DNA from: Diphasiastrum complanatum
Lineage: Eukaryota; Streptophyta; Lycopodiopsida; Lycopodiales; Lycopodiaceae
Assembly: GCA_029204225.1 (NCBI GenBank)
Contig: CM055093.1
Coordinates: 26,006,274 to 26,070,273, forward strand
DNA length: 64,000 bases
Reading direction: 5' to 3'
Shown: positions 1 through 12,178 of the stretch, piece by piece
Position numbering within the stretch: the stretch's first letter is position 1
How the letters are laid out: each line of letters starts with the position of its first letter
Translations under genes and position numbers: made by a program
The notes under the pieces: model-generated
The model's database searches: none
Told to the model about the DNA's origin: nothing
Seen by the model: only the letters and a program-made list of their open reading frames with translations

Positions 1-245
1 TTGGTGCCTTGGTATCTTCGTCAGGTTTAGCATGTTGAAGAACTTCTGATGCTTGATCCTGGGAAGCGCTTTGGTAAAGATGTCTGCGACCATTTCTGTT
101 GTGGAGCAGTATTGAAGGATCACTTGTCCTGAGAAAACTTTCTCCCGAATGAAGTCTAAAAGTACATCATCTTGTAGGAGCAATAGTTCTCGCCTTATGT
201 GATTTAGACTCCAATCTTCTTCCACCTCAACACATGTCAAAACTG
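1..245 (-). pseudogene. Ty1/copia RNase H C-terminal fragment
   Basis: Read on the minus strand, this stretch translates to the end of a copia polyprotein. It contains FIREKVFSGQVILQYC, then TEMVADIFTKALPR and KHQKFFNML. This is the usual C-terminal RNase H block of Ty1/copia elements, whose family pattern is HFIRE...LEYCPT...ADIFTKPL. The fragment runs off the window start. Upstream of the FIREKV block only a short piece (LNHIRRELL) is recognisable, so it is broken. No LTR is visible here. It lies in the same orientation as the family A copy that follows, but I see no functional link. The identity is read directly from the motif; the decay is clear from the missing RNase H core. Confidence 0.75.
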
Positions 246-257
246 CATCATTGTATA

Positions 258-1280
258 TTATTTCAATATTTTTTTGTTTTGAATGTCCACTGGCTTCCAA
301 GTCTTGATCGAGTGGAATCCATTTACCTTTATTTTTTTAAATCTTTGATAATGGAAGCATAAGCTCAACATTTGTTTTTTAATTTGATAACGAAAGCACA
401 TGGAAGACATTTTAATTCTGCATTCTATTTCTCCATCTGATCTTTTGTCCCAACATTCATCCATAAGTTCAAATAATAAACTATCTGATAAATTTTTGCA
501 TACAAACATTGTTGGGGTTTTGTGTACATTGACACTTGAAAAGAAATCCACAAATATATTCAAGGAAATAAACCAACACAATTTGACTGTTTTTGATCTC
601 GTGCTTATCTTTAATGAATTTATTACATGATTATATAGCTTGCAACGAAATGATCCTGAAACTACAACATCTGGAGCAACCCATTCATCACTTTCAAAAC
701 TAGGTGATGGAATTAGGACTATTTGTCCAAAATCTTCTTTTGCATCAGGAATGTACATTGATTCATAAAAAAAGATCCCACTATCAGCTAGATCTTTTGT
801 AGTTCTACCTCGATATTGCAGCTGTCCAATATCAGTGTGAATAACATCTAATACACCTACTAGAGATCCACTGGGCTCCCGTTCATTTATGTTGGATGGA
901 TATAAATCTGTAAGAAAAAAATGATTAGATTGGCAAGTTTACTATTAGATTTTTATGAATGACAAAAATTAAAGTATTAAAACTATCAATACTCACAATT
1001 GCTTTTTTTGTGATCCCGACGGTTGAATTCTTGCATGTTTATCTCTAAGTGCATATATAGAAATAGATTTTTCTCCTGATGATGTTCTAAAATCCAAAAT
1101 TTTGGCCTTCCAATAAGATCGAAATGATAGTTTTGACCTTTTGCTTTTTCAAAATGTTCCTCTTGATGATGGATGCATCAAAACCCAAGAGTTTTTTTGA
1201 ATATTTTCTTGGCACTGATAATCCCTTGATGGCGCCATCCGTAATGTGTAGCAAAAATCTAAAACACTGAACTATGAATC
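258..1280 (-). pseudogene. Uncharacterised two-exon gene family A, copy 1 (interrupted)
   Basis: I do not recognise this protein family. Two coding blocks on the minus strand match a second copy at 35.1-36.1 kb. Exon 1 lies at about 1280-997 and exon 2 at 907-258. They are separated by an 89-bp intron (908-996) with a GTGAGT donor and a TTACAG acceptor. Exon 2 reads DLYPSNINEREPSGS in its expected frame, then GQLQYRGRTT, then an open stretch of 166 residues beginning MYIPDAKEDFGQ. Exon 1 contains VPRKY, KLLGF, ASIIKR and KTIISILLE, then loses frame near 1090. The 5' side is cut by an LTR element at 1281. Sequence after that element (from 4465) weakly resembles the continuation in copy 2. It could be a transposon-carried gene or a lineage-specific gene family. 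Confidence 0.5.
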
Positions 1281-2114
1281 TGTGAAAAATGCAAAAATAA
1301 GCTTGGTAGAGGCCAAAAATCTTGTATATAGATAAACACACATGTGTGGAGCCTGTTCCCACGTGTGAAACTAGTGTACTTGTCATGTAAACTATAATCA
1401 TATAGGATGTACATATGATTTAATTCAGGTTCTAGTGGCTAAAAAGACCAAAAACTAGTTTTCTAGACATATGACACATGGCATCAATCTATTGATTGCA
1501 TGACCAACATCCTTTGGTTAGGTGTCATATCCCATGTGTAGAGGACAGCTCACACATGTGGAATAAGCTGAAGTAGGTGAATTTTGAGTTCTAGAAGATT
1601 TCCAAGTGGATCTCCATATAGAAGGAAAATAGACCAAAAGTGCTCAAAATAGAAGGTTTTGTCCAAGTGTCAGTTTTGCATGATGAATCATCATATGACA
1701 AAGCACCTTCACACATGTGGGATCAGAGGGATGATTAGTACCACGAGATCCCACTTATTGTATATATAGAGCCACATTTGGCCATAATCATTGTGAGACA
1801 CCAATCTTGGTTTTGGAAGCAATTTTGAGTGATTCTCTCCATTTGTCTACATTTGTTTTGATTGTTTTGAGGTTCTATCAATGTGTACTTGATTTTCAGG
1901 TTGGATTCCGTACTCATACAGTGTTTCACACATGTGAAACCATAAAGTACACTTACCTTCAATTAATTATTGTTCTTGTTTGGATTTTGTGTCTAGAATT
2001 GATCTAGATTGATCTTAATCTGAAGTAGATTGATAGATCAAGTAATCTGACAACCAATCCCTCTTGAGGATCAAATTAGGATCCACTCTTGGTCCTTTTT
2101 GTACTTTTTGCACA
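1281..2114 (+). repeat. 5' LTR of the 3.18-kb element
   Basis: Direct repeat partner of 3633-4464. It carries a likely TATA signal (TATATATAG near 1760), and its end abuts the primer binding site. Confidence 0.85.
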
Positions 2115-2127
2115 TGGTATCAGAGCC
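2115..2127 (+). promoter_or_regulatory. Primer binding site, initiator Met tRNA type
   Basis: TGGTATCAGAGCC lies immediately after the 5' LTR. This is the standard plant copia minus-strand primer site. The same site is seen at 59691, and the variant TGGTATTAGAGCC at 28528 and 30218. Confidence 0.85.
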
Positions 2128-3632
2128 TAGTACAAGAGGTTTTGTTGAAATTGATAGGGTTAATCCAAATCAAAGCCAAAATTAGCAGTTTTTTGGAAAC
2201 TAGTCAAATTTTGTGTAGCAAGTTGGATTTGATAGCTATCCTCAAAATTTTTGGTCCAGATCTTGTTGTGGGCTATAGGAACCCTTTTTACACTTGTGAG
2301 GCCGTACAACTCCGGTTTTGGCTGAGAAATTTCAAAAAATTGTAGAATTTGACTCACATACCCAATTTGAGTGATTTTTGGTGCAAAATCAAGCATTTTC
2401 TATAGTAAATCTAATCCTTTCATTAGTTCTTGGATTAGATCAGCCAAAAAATTAAAATTGAAGCTTGAAATAGGTGCATTAATTGATCTTCTCTGATTTT
2501 TTGAGTGTATGTTGAAGTTAAGAGAGATTTTGCTAAAAAACATAGATTAAGGAGTGATATGCAAGGTGAGAGGTTGAAATCCATTGTACCATCACTCTAG
2601 ATTTGTTCAAGAGTTAATAGGGTCAAGTTTAGAAGCATCAATTTGCTAGAAAACATCTTTGGATTTGTCCTCCAAGTGAAACCTTTGAGAGTTTCTAGTG
2701 CATATAGAGCATCTATGCAAATCTTTTGTAGAATTTGACATAGATTGGCTTAAATTGAGAGTTCTAGAAAAGAGATTGAGATCCAAGTCAAATTGTTCAA
2801 CCCCACTCAATTTGTTTGAGTGATTGTAAGGTTTGAAAAGAGTCATTAAGGTGTCTATGACAAATGTGTAGAGAGAGATCCAATTTTCTAAGAGTTCCTT
2901 CCTTTGTAGAGGGCAAGATCTAGAAGCTCATTTTGTGTTGTTATTGGTGGAGAGTTTGTCTTCTCCTAAGTGATCAAATCTTTCTAAGTGGCATTAGATC
3001 TTTGAAGCACAATATCTTAGTGAGAAAAATCACAACTTTTGATTTTGAATTTCATTCCAAGTCTTAAAAGGTAGAGTAATTGGTGGAATCCAATAGGAGT
3101 GATTGAATTCAATTTGTTGAGCAAAAATTGACATAGTATGTATGAAACTCAAATTAGTTCTATTCAACTTCCTTTTTGAGAGTGTGAGGCTCAATTTGTG
3201 ATCCCATTTGATGTCTAGAATGAGGAGGATTCCATATTTGAGTATTCATGTATGTTTGAGATCTTTGTGAATCTCTAGTTGTCTAATTTTTAAGCTTTGT
3301 GAAAAATTGGTGGTATAGTTTGTTTTCAAATCAAATCAAATTCATTCAAAATCTCAAGAGTGAGATTATTTGGGTCAAGAGTGAGTCCAATAGAAGTGAT
3401 TAAGTTTGATTTCGAAGATGCTAGGATGGTGCAAAGCTCTCAAGTTCATCAAAGATGTCAACATCAAAGACGCACTATCATGGATATGGTGATTTCAGAT
3501 CAACATCAAGCTCATTGGCTGATCTTCACACCTTTTGAACCAGCAAAGACCAATTCAGCCCATGGAGTCAAGTTAAAGATCATCATGTTTTCCATCAAGC
3601 TAAATTTTCCAAGCTAGATTTTTGAGGAGGTG

Positions 3633-4464
3633 TGTGAAAAATGCAAAAATAAGCTTGGTAGAGGCCAAAAATCTTGTATATAGATAAAAACACATGTGTG
3701 GATCCTGTTCCCATGTGTGAAACTAGTGTGCTTGTCATGTACCATAATCATATAGGATGTACATATGATTTAATTCAAGTTTTAGTGGCTAAAAAGGCCA
3801 AAAACTAGTTTTCTAGACATATGACACATGGCATCAATCTATTGATTGCATGAGCCACATCCTTTGGTTAGGTGTCATATCCCATGTGTAGAGGACAGCT
3901 CACACATGTGGAATAAGCTGAAGTAGGCGAATCTTGAGTTCTAGAAGATTTCCAAGTAGATCTCCATATAGAAGGAAAATAGACCAAAAGTGCTCAAAAT
4001 AGAAGGTTTTGTCCAAGTGTCAATTTTGCATGATGAATCATCATATGACAAAGCACCTTCACACATGTGGGATCAGAGGGATTATCAGTTTTACGAGCTC
4101 CCACTTATTGTATATATAGAGCCACATTTGGCCATAATCATTGTGAGACACCAATCTTGGTTTTGGAAGCAATTTTGAGTGATTCTCTCCATTTGTCTAC
4201 ATTTGTTTTGATTGTTTTGAGGTTCTATTAATGTGTACTTGATTTTCAGGTTGGAGTCCGTACTCAGACAATGTTTCACACGTGTGAAACCAGAAAGTAC
4301 ACTTTACCTTCAATTAATGATTGTTCTTGTTAGGATTTTGTGTCTAGAATTGATCTAGATTGATTTTAATCTGAAGTAGATTGATAGATCAAGTAACTGA
4401 CAACCAATCCCTCTTGAGGATCAGATTAGGATCCACTCTTGGTCCTTTTTGTACTTTTTGCACA
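3633..4464 (+). repeat. 3' LTR of the 3.18-kb element
   Basis: Near-identical repeat of 1281-2114, preceded by a purine tract and followed by the putative target duplication GAATT. Confidence 0.85.
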
Positions 4465-4543
4465 GAATTTGAAAATATTCGTAGACAAAAAGCCATGAAT
4501 CTTATGTATTGCACGCCGAGACAAACTTGCAACAACAAACCGA

Positions 4544-5014
4544 GCTCCAAACGGTTTTGTACTCACAGAGAGACGTGCATCCGAGCCATAAACCCTAAAA
4601 GCAATATAAGAAACCTAGGCCTGTCGGGACCGAAAACTGGTCGGATTTGTGCTAGAGATGTCAGAACCTCGAACGAAAAGTGGCCACAAGTTCATGGGCA
4701 CGAACCCACTGGACCAGGTGCAGCTCAACATGGACATCATTTTTTTTTAAAACGTCCTTCATGCTGGATGGAACGCCATTAGGGCACAAGAATGGACTAC
4801 TTTTTGGCATTTCCAAGAAGTGGTCCGATATTTTCAATATTGGTCTCCAAACAACGGTCTCGTACTCACAAAAAAATGTGCGTCCGAGCCATAAACCCTA
4901 AAAGAAATATAGAAAACCTAGGCCTGTCAGACAAAAAACTGGTCGAATTTATGCTAGAGATGTTAGAACCTCAAATGGAAGGTGGCCACAGGTTCGTGGG
5001 CTTGGCACGAACCC
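4544..5014. repeat. Tandem duplication, period about 300 bp
   Basis: Unit one (about 4544-4708) and unit two (about 4843-5014) share a long diverged match. Both contain CATAAACCCTAAAAG, then AACCTAGGCCTGTC, then GCTAGAGATGT, and end in CACGAACCCA. The short open frames across them are in the repeat and look incidental. The copia LTR starting at 5017 is inserted directly after unit two. Confidence 0.6.
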
Positions 5015-5016
5015 AT

Positions 5017-5930
5017 TGTAGGAAAAATAGTAATTATTCTTCCACAGAGAGCACGATGAAATTTTGAATAAATCAAACTAATATCATTGTCTTAATTGGG
5101 TCTGTTTCTGGTCTATGAACTAATAGAAAAGTTTTTGCCTTGACTGAATATGTATGCGGAAATAATATGCAGAATTAAGAGACAACTTAAGACTAGACAA
5201 ACAGAAAACTATTGATCAAAAATGGATTTATAATTCTGAATCTGAATCAGTATACATTTCTTGCTTTCTTATCTCACTGTTGTGTCTCTGATTGATTGAG
5301 TCTGAGAGTTTCTTCAGTTTGAGAGTTAGAGTTACAACGAGTAGTGCACATGTATTTATATTGCTATAGGACAGGTCTTTTGGCCTTTTAATTACAGGTC
5401 CTTTGGCCATTTAATTCTGTAATAGTAGATCTTGCCATTTACGATGGTTGATATTCAAATCAACGCTCTATTTCCAGGGTCAAATAATTTCTGTTCGCGA
5501 ATTATTCGCGACAGTCTATCTCTTTATCACAGCTTCGTGTTTCACAAATTATTCTCGACACTTGTCTCTTTGCGATATCTTCGTGTTTCGCGAATTGTTC
5601 GCAACAGATGACAGTCTTTGAGCTTGAAGAAGAATTCAAAACATTTTGTGAATTGTTCGCAACATCTGAGGTTTGAACAAAAAACAAAAATATTTTGCGA
5701 CAAGATTCTGTTTGCAAATTTTTCGAGCTTCAACAAGAAACCACGAGTTTCTACAAAGAAACTGTTTTGTGAATCTTTCGAGTATCAAGCAAGATAAATT
5801 TTGCGAATCCTTCGAGGTTGATCATGAATAGAAATGTTTCGAGTTTGAGCTCATTTCTTTCTCATCCTTTGTCAAGTAAACTGTGCACTTTGTTAGTAGA
5901 ATCGAGATCTCTTTGATCAGGTGTTCTACA
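5017..5930 (-). repeat. LTR of a Ty1/copia element (minus orientation)
   Basis: A 914-bp segment whose plus-strand ends are TGTAGG and TTCTACA, giving TGTAG...CTACA inverted termini. On the minus strand it is preceded by the purine tract GAGAGGGAGCC, which follows directly after the RNase H frame. This fixes it as the 3' LTR of the copia fragment at 5931-6380. A TATA-like ATATAAATA occurs near 5350-5360 on the minus strand. The U3 part (5490-5830) carries several diverged copies of a TTCGCGAATT / ATTCGCGAC motif. The partner 5' LTR was not found, so the element is truncated. Confidence 0.75.
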
Positions 5931-6395
5931 GGCTCCCTCTCAAAGTGGACAGTTGGAATAACCCCAATCTTCTTCACTGCTTCTTGAACAAAGCCTTACT
6001 GAGTGGTTTGTAAAGATATAGGCTGTCATTTCCTCTGTGGGTATGAAGACTGTCTTCAGTATCTTCTTCTCGACTAAGTCCCGAATTACATGATACTTCA
6101 TAGCTATGTCCTTTGTTTTCGAGTGAAATACAAGATCTTTTGTAAGATAGATTGTTAAAGTGTTATCCATTAACAAGACATAAGGTTCAGAAATAGATTC
6201 ATCAAATGCTTTCAACATCTGTTTGATCCAGATCAACTCATTTGCCATCTTGGCTGTTGCTACATATTCCACTTCACAAGAAGATTGAGCTATTGTTGTT
6301 TGCTTCTTGCTTATCCAGAGTATGGTTGCACCGGATACTAGAGTACAACCTCCTGAAATACTCTTGCTACACTCTAACAAAATGCCTTAGGATTT
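5931..6395 (-). pseudogene. Ty1/copia RNase H domain, C-terminal pol fragment
   Basis: The open frame of 146 residues on the minus strand matches the RNase H end of copia pol. It contains SGGCTLVSGATILW, SKKQTTIAQSSCEVEY, ELIWIKQML, MDNTLTIYLTKD and VEKKILKTVFIPTEEMTA. Family positions normally reading DN.SAI and ADIFTK are changed (DNTLTI, AYIFTN), so activity is unlikely. The frame stops a few bases before a purine tract and the LTR at 5930, the normal copia order. Everything upstream (gag, protease, integrase, RT) is missing; the sequence switches near 6390 to the AT-rich family. Confidence 0.8.
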
Positions 6396-9300
6396 GATTT
6401 ACAAGGTGCCTTCGCTTTTCCTAGGGAACCTTTAGCATTTTGTACTTCCTGCCTATAACCATCACACAGACATGCAATACTCCATATGTCTCAATTAGAG
6501 TGTTTGGGTCCTCTCAAGGTAATTAGTCACAAACAGGCCTTGACATGAAATTAAATCACGGCATGACCAATAATCCTGAATACTGGAGGGCCGATCTACT
6601 ATATTAGGACTATTCCAGGTCCTTAACCAAATATGGCCATAACATTCTTCCCTCCTTAAACTGCCTCTATACTTAGAAGCTCCTCAAGACAGAAAAGAAT
6701 TACAGGAACAGTTCCTTTAACTTACAATATTAACTGAGGAAATCATTACTCTTAGTCTGACTTCCTTATCAAACAAGTACTCAGAGATAAACCTATTTCC
6801 AATAGCTAATCTCTGGAGTACGACTCAAGTTTGAAAAAAGTACACTAAGCAATAAATTTCTCAACTAGGTTACACTCAACACAAGTTAGTAACATCACCT
6901 TTATGTAAAACACTTACATGAACCACTGAATGAAATATTCCCTAACTTACGAGATTAAAGTTAAAGAAAAGAAATAATAATTACATTCTGAAATTATCCA
7001 CAAACTATGGCAGATAATTTATAAAAAGCTTGCAAGTACAACTATCCTTAGAATTCAATTATAAGATATGATAATTCATTCAACTAGAATCTCTAGGAGA
7101 ATCATTAATATATAGAATGATTAAAATTCAACTCTGAGTATCCCAGATACTCTTTTGAGTTAAATGCTCTTATTTCTAACACCAAATGCTAGAAAACAAC
7201 ATTCATTCATCTTAATAGACTTGTCTGTCTCCTATGATAACTGGAGATCCATTTAAAAGAAAAAACTGTAACTCAAGCATCTGCAGACCATATACTATAG
7301 CAGAATAGCATCCACTAGATAAATTAGATTCCCTACAAGTAAAATAACTTTTCTTGTGAAAATTTTGTGATATCCATAGGTTCTTCATTAAAATACTGGA
7401 GTAGAGAGATTCAAAACACTGATTTGAAATCTTACTCAATAAATAGACCAAGACTTAATCATCACACCTAAGAATCATCACAATTTCGAATAATCCTCTG
7501 ACAATAATTAAGTATTTATATATGATCCGTCAATCATAACAATATAGATTCGTATGATCCGTCAATCACAATTTTTTGGAATCCAAAACCCATAATCATT
7601 TACAGGATACTGGAGTATATGTCCAACATAACTCAGGAAAAGTAAGAATCATTCCAAAATCTTTCCACTAAGAAAATACTGGATTCAAAAATATTCTTCA
7701 AACATGATTCTTTGATTGAAGTGCAAGATTTAAGTTCTATAAGCCAGTAGTAATTAGAGACTGAACGCATACCAAGATGACAATCATCTTTAACTACAAA
7801 AACTTTAGATTACAATCCAGAATCACATCTAGATACCCAAAGTCCTGCTGAATATCAATTCAGTTATTATTCTTGGATCCATTATGATTCGCTATCCAAT
7901 TGAGCTCTCTGGGATACAATCACTAATGAGCTGAGTCCCTTCCTTAACTAAGGAATACTCTATCCCAAGAATACTATATATCCAATGCACACAATTTTAA
8001 CTGATTAATCGTAATGATTCACTAATCATGCGTCTAACAAGCAATATAAACCAAAACTATCAGTTTTTGGTGAATCCTCATCACACTGATCGTTTTACCA
8101 ATTAATTTTGTCCTGGAGTAATCAACTACTCAAGTTAATTGTTTATGGTTCAGAAATCTCAATGTCCATGTGCAGCTTTTAATTATACATGTATAACACC
8201 ACATTAGATCCTTATCCAAATCATTTATTAGTTAACTCATAAATCTTTCATAGAAAGATCCGTTAACTCTGCAAGTATCTGTCAAAACAATACTTGATCA
8301 TATGTTCATGTTCACCGACTAGGTTAAGTGCACCAAATAACTCTAGTAACCAGGAATACACATTAGATTCATACAAGATTAATTGTGCATATATGTAAAT
8401 AATCTCACTATGACCCAGTACATAAACACATTCTTATCTAGCGGATTCCTCCAGAATCCACATATGTTACTCACATATCTCACTGAGATCTTGTAACTCA
8501 GCTACAAAAGATTTTTTTATTTCTCATAAGTAAATAACATATCCGAGAAATCTTTGAGACGAATAACATTCAATCTCAAAAGTTTTCCAATCCAACTTAC
8601 CTCTAATTACATAATTTCATCCACTCAATCAACCCCTCTCTGATCCTAGTACTCAAACCAAGATTAGGTTCATCCAATACAGAACTCTCAAACTTATCTT
8701 CTGATCAAACTTACTTCTATTCCAACCAAAATGGAATTAGTAACCTTTGATATTTCACTGTACTACTTATAGATAACGATTTAATGTCAAACCTGTTCTA
8801 GTTCCAAATTGTCCACACAATCCCTAGAGAATTTCTCTTATTCGAAAAGTTCCAATTAGGTATCTTAATCTGAATCTATCCGAAATTACTTTCAGACCAA
8901 ATCTCATTTCTATACCACAACTAGTTCTCTTCCAAAAACTATGCAACCTACAGATTCCCAAATATAATTTTATCCCACTACTTCACCCCTCCTTTTAATG
9001 AAATTATAAATTTCAATAAAAGTTGACTGGAAAGATGATATATGAAAATATTTAAATCCAAGAAAAGTCAGTACTAAATGCTTCCACTAAAGGATTCATT
9101 CTATTACAAACAGGACTTCTCCTTCAAATATTTTTACTTTGAGTGATAAAACTACTATTCTATCAAAATCTATTTATGCAAAAAGAGATATCAAGGTTTA
9201 TGACATTGAACCACTTTGACTTTAAAATTTATCAAACTTCCAAGTTTTTTCATACAAGTAGTAATTTATATGACATAATAGTCTTTCCGAAGAATAACTT

Positions 9301-9500
9301 CACACTAGAAAGAATCATATAAACCAGTCTGATGTCTTATATTCGAGAAATTACTAAGAAGTAAAGGATTAATTAAGAAAGCGAGAAATAGATTTGAGGG
9401 CCTCTGATTTTGTAAATAATGAGATACCACATTGGGATCTAGATTAAACCTCAAAATTTCCCAAAATACCCCACATTTAATCAAATGGTTTTTTTTTTTT
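6396..9500 (-). mobile_element. AT-rich LTR-type element without ORFs, copy 1 (LARD-like)
   Basis: About 3 kb of AT-rich sequence with no meaningful reading frame matches, in inverse orientation, 57.15-59.27 kb plus 62.2-62.65 kb. Direct matches include a purine tract (minus strand ATTAAAAGGAGGGGTGAAG, 8981-8999) and a second one (TTTAAGGAGGGAAGAA, 6645-6660). The second is followed by TGTTATGG, a possible LTR start at 6644. Alignable text continues 6640 down to about 6470. A third copy in the same orientation is at 43.4-44.8 kb. The purine tracts and TG start suggest a non-autonomous LTR element, but no primer site or paired LTR was identified, so the class is inferred. Confidence 0.5.
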
Positions 9501-12178
9501 TCATATCGCGACTAGGTACTAAAACACACCATTGATCATTAGATCTTTACAGTCCTAGAATTCCCTTTCCAAAATTACTAATGTCCCATACCATCAGCAA
9601 AAATCCTTAACCGCCTTATCTGATATTCTAGAGACCCACTAATCTTCTAGTTGTCCTATAATCACTATAGGATATTATATCTTGTTCCCAAATATTGGAG
9701 AATCCATTTATTTGGATGGCTGGCATGCCTATCAGATGGATATCACAATCCACACCTGATTCTGTGATTTAGACAGAAGAATTAACATGGTTCAACACTA
9801 CATTCTAATCCTTACAAGTTAATGATAAGTTTCACATCCCCCTGGATCCAAGAGCATTAACTCTAGGGACAAGCTTCTATCAACTAATAGATCCAATGTA
9901 ATCCATATATCATATTCTACTTCTAACATCACAATTGACATCCAAAACTGCGGATAACTCAATGATTACAAAGATATAAGCTATGAATTCAACTAAATGA
10001 ATTCTATCCAGGAAATTAATAACTGGTATTACAAAATCCTAATTGCGAAATACATTTTCCAATCACACTTACTACCACTGATGTCTACTCTTCTTCCCTC
10101 CTCAGAATTTTCAGTTCCTTGAAAATCTTTCAGCTAAGGTATCAAGAAGACGTAACGACATTAGTAAATGTTTAAAAATTAATTATTGTAGGAATTTTGA
10201 AAAAGTTTGAAACAATTTCATTTCTATCCTATACTTGGGCTATATCAAAAATCATTTATTAGTATGTGAAACAGTACTAGTCTGATTTTACTGGAAATGA
10301 AATCAATTTTAAAATTCTTATTATCACAATTTTTCCAATAACATTGGACTGTTTGTCCTTTTCACTTACTGGCTTAAGAATTACTTTGTTAAAATTATTT
10401 GTAATTAATGGGAAATAAGATTTGGATTCGGGTACTTCCTACACTGTATTCACACCAAAATAATATTGTTGAATAAAGAATTACCTCCAAATACTATGAA
10501 TTTTCCACCACTAATTATTTAACAAGTATTCCAAAAGCTTTTGGTTTGTTCAATTTTAATGACCTAAATCATTAAAACCACAATAACCAACTGGTCGATG
10601 TTTCACCGATTTGAAAAGGAGAAAATCAAAAAAAGAACACAATTTAACTCCATTTACTGGGAGTACCAATACTCCAGAGTTAAATGCTTTCAATAGCATT
10701 GTACCAAGGAATCGAATTCCTAAACTGGATATATGCCTGAGAACTGTACCATTCATCCCTTTTTGTCAAGATCGGCTTAAAAAACTCCATTTCCAAAACC
10801 GACTATACAGCTCGACCAAAGATCCAACAGTACTAAAGGTCCAATTTTTTTGGCTTAGCAAAAAATCAAAGTGATAAAGTCCAAAAACATGCATACTGTC
10901 CCTAGAGAAAGGAAATCCAAATTCCTTCAACTCGCTATACGGGAACAATATTTAACTCCAAGGTCGAACTTTGACCCTCCGACACCAAGAAATCGAAATT
11001 TCTATAACTGGGTGTTATTAGCTTGAACTTCCGAAGTTAATCTAAAAAACCCATTTCGAACCAACTCAAAGCTACTAAATGTCAAAATCTCTTCGTACCG
11101 GCATGTAATTGCATTGATGCAGACAGCCAAGCAAATACTCGAATGGCTGACCATCCTCATGCACCAATCTTCTTTGAACACCTTGAACATACAATGCTAA
11201 CAAAGCCCAAAAAATAACCTTTTTCTAAAAAAACAAAAAGGCCATGGCTTCACAAGAAGAAATGGCAAAACCCTAAACTCCTCACAGCCACCACTCGTTC
11301 ACGCCCCCAGAAGGCTTCCCATCAGCCACTTCCACACGGTCAGCTTTCCGAACTGTCAGAAACTCGCTGCCCACAGGCTCGCATGTTGCTCGGGATTCAA
11401 TTACATATTCACACGGGTTGGAACTGATCGCCGCTAGAGCTGCACTCCCGCTTCACATATCCTTCCGAATGTTCACCAATGGACTGCAATGCAACCATGG
11501 GAAAGGTACCGAAACATGCATTGTTCTGGCTGTTTCAGATCCTCACATCTAGGAAGCGCGCATACACTAATCCAAGTGCATGGAGGGATCTATGATGAAG
11601 TGAGTACATTCAGAGCATTAGCACGACTCCCATGCTTGTAAATAGTTTTTCATTACCACTAAACATCCTGTTTATTGCAGCAGGTGATCTCATGGAAAGA
11701 ACATCCTGCCTACTGCAATCTGCCAAACAGATAATTCTGCAGCCTACGTGGGTCCAGAACGACAGTTCCTTTGAACTCTTGCAGGATTGTGAATAAACAA
11801 AAGAATAGGGATTCAACAACTAGGTCAAAACCTGAGCAACTTTCCTAATCCTTGAATACACAAAGATGAACCCGTTGCTAACTCAGCTGTCATCATACTA
11901 CTGGAATCCAACAGGTTCATTCATCCATCAAAGAGATATGACCAACTCAGTCTCATTTGCAGATGATATAGCCGAACTACAAAAGGTACATATTCTTAGT
12001 GAAGCACGGGGATTCAACAATGTTTAACAAGTAACATCTGGAATAGAAAACGCGGATGTCTATTTTTACAATGAACACTAGTACGAGCTGGCCGTAACAA
12101 AACTTCAGGCCGATATACTCAAAGGTGGTGAAATTGACGATGCTTATTTTGCTTTCGCATTCACACAAGATTATTGCC
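9501..12178. other. Non-coding stretch between AT-rich element and HAD gene
   Basis: No gene recognised. From 9501 to about 11200 the base composition stays AT-rich and is probably a continuation of the AT-rich element. A pair of related segments occurs at about 10709 and 10984 (ACCAAG-AATCGAA-TTCCT/TTTCT), suggesting an internal duplication. From about 11230 the composition becomes more balanced, and this part may include the 3' untranslated region of the HAD gene. The short open frames here resemble no family I know. Confidence 0.4.

Larger units (their letters stand above)
1281..4464 (+). mobile_element. Non-autonomous LTR retrotransposon (copia-related, 3.18 kb)
   Basis: Two direct repeats of about 833 bp (1281-2114 and 3633-4464) begin TGTGAAAAAT and end TTTTTGCACA, and differ by only a few percent by eye. 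The sequence after the left repeat is TGGTATCAGAGC, the classic primer site for initiator methionine tRNA. A purine-rich tract (GAGGAGG) lies just before the right repeat. Flanking pentamers are GAATC on the left and GAATT on the right, a probable target duplication with one change. The internal 1.5 kb has no protease, integrase or reverse transcriptase. Its leader and LTR end resemble those of the copia element at 28.2 kb, so it probably depends on that lineage for mobility. It is inserted in family A copy 1. Confidence 0.85.

Noticed and set aside
10556-10948. Two small open frames on the minus strand and one on the plus strand
   Set aside because: They overlap each other in AT-rich repeat sequence and show no known domain.
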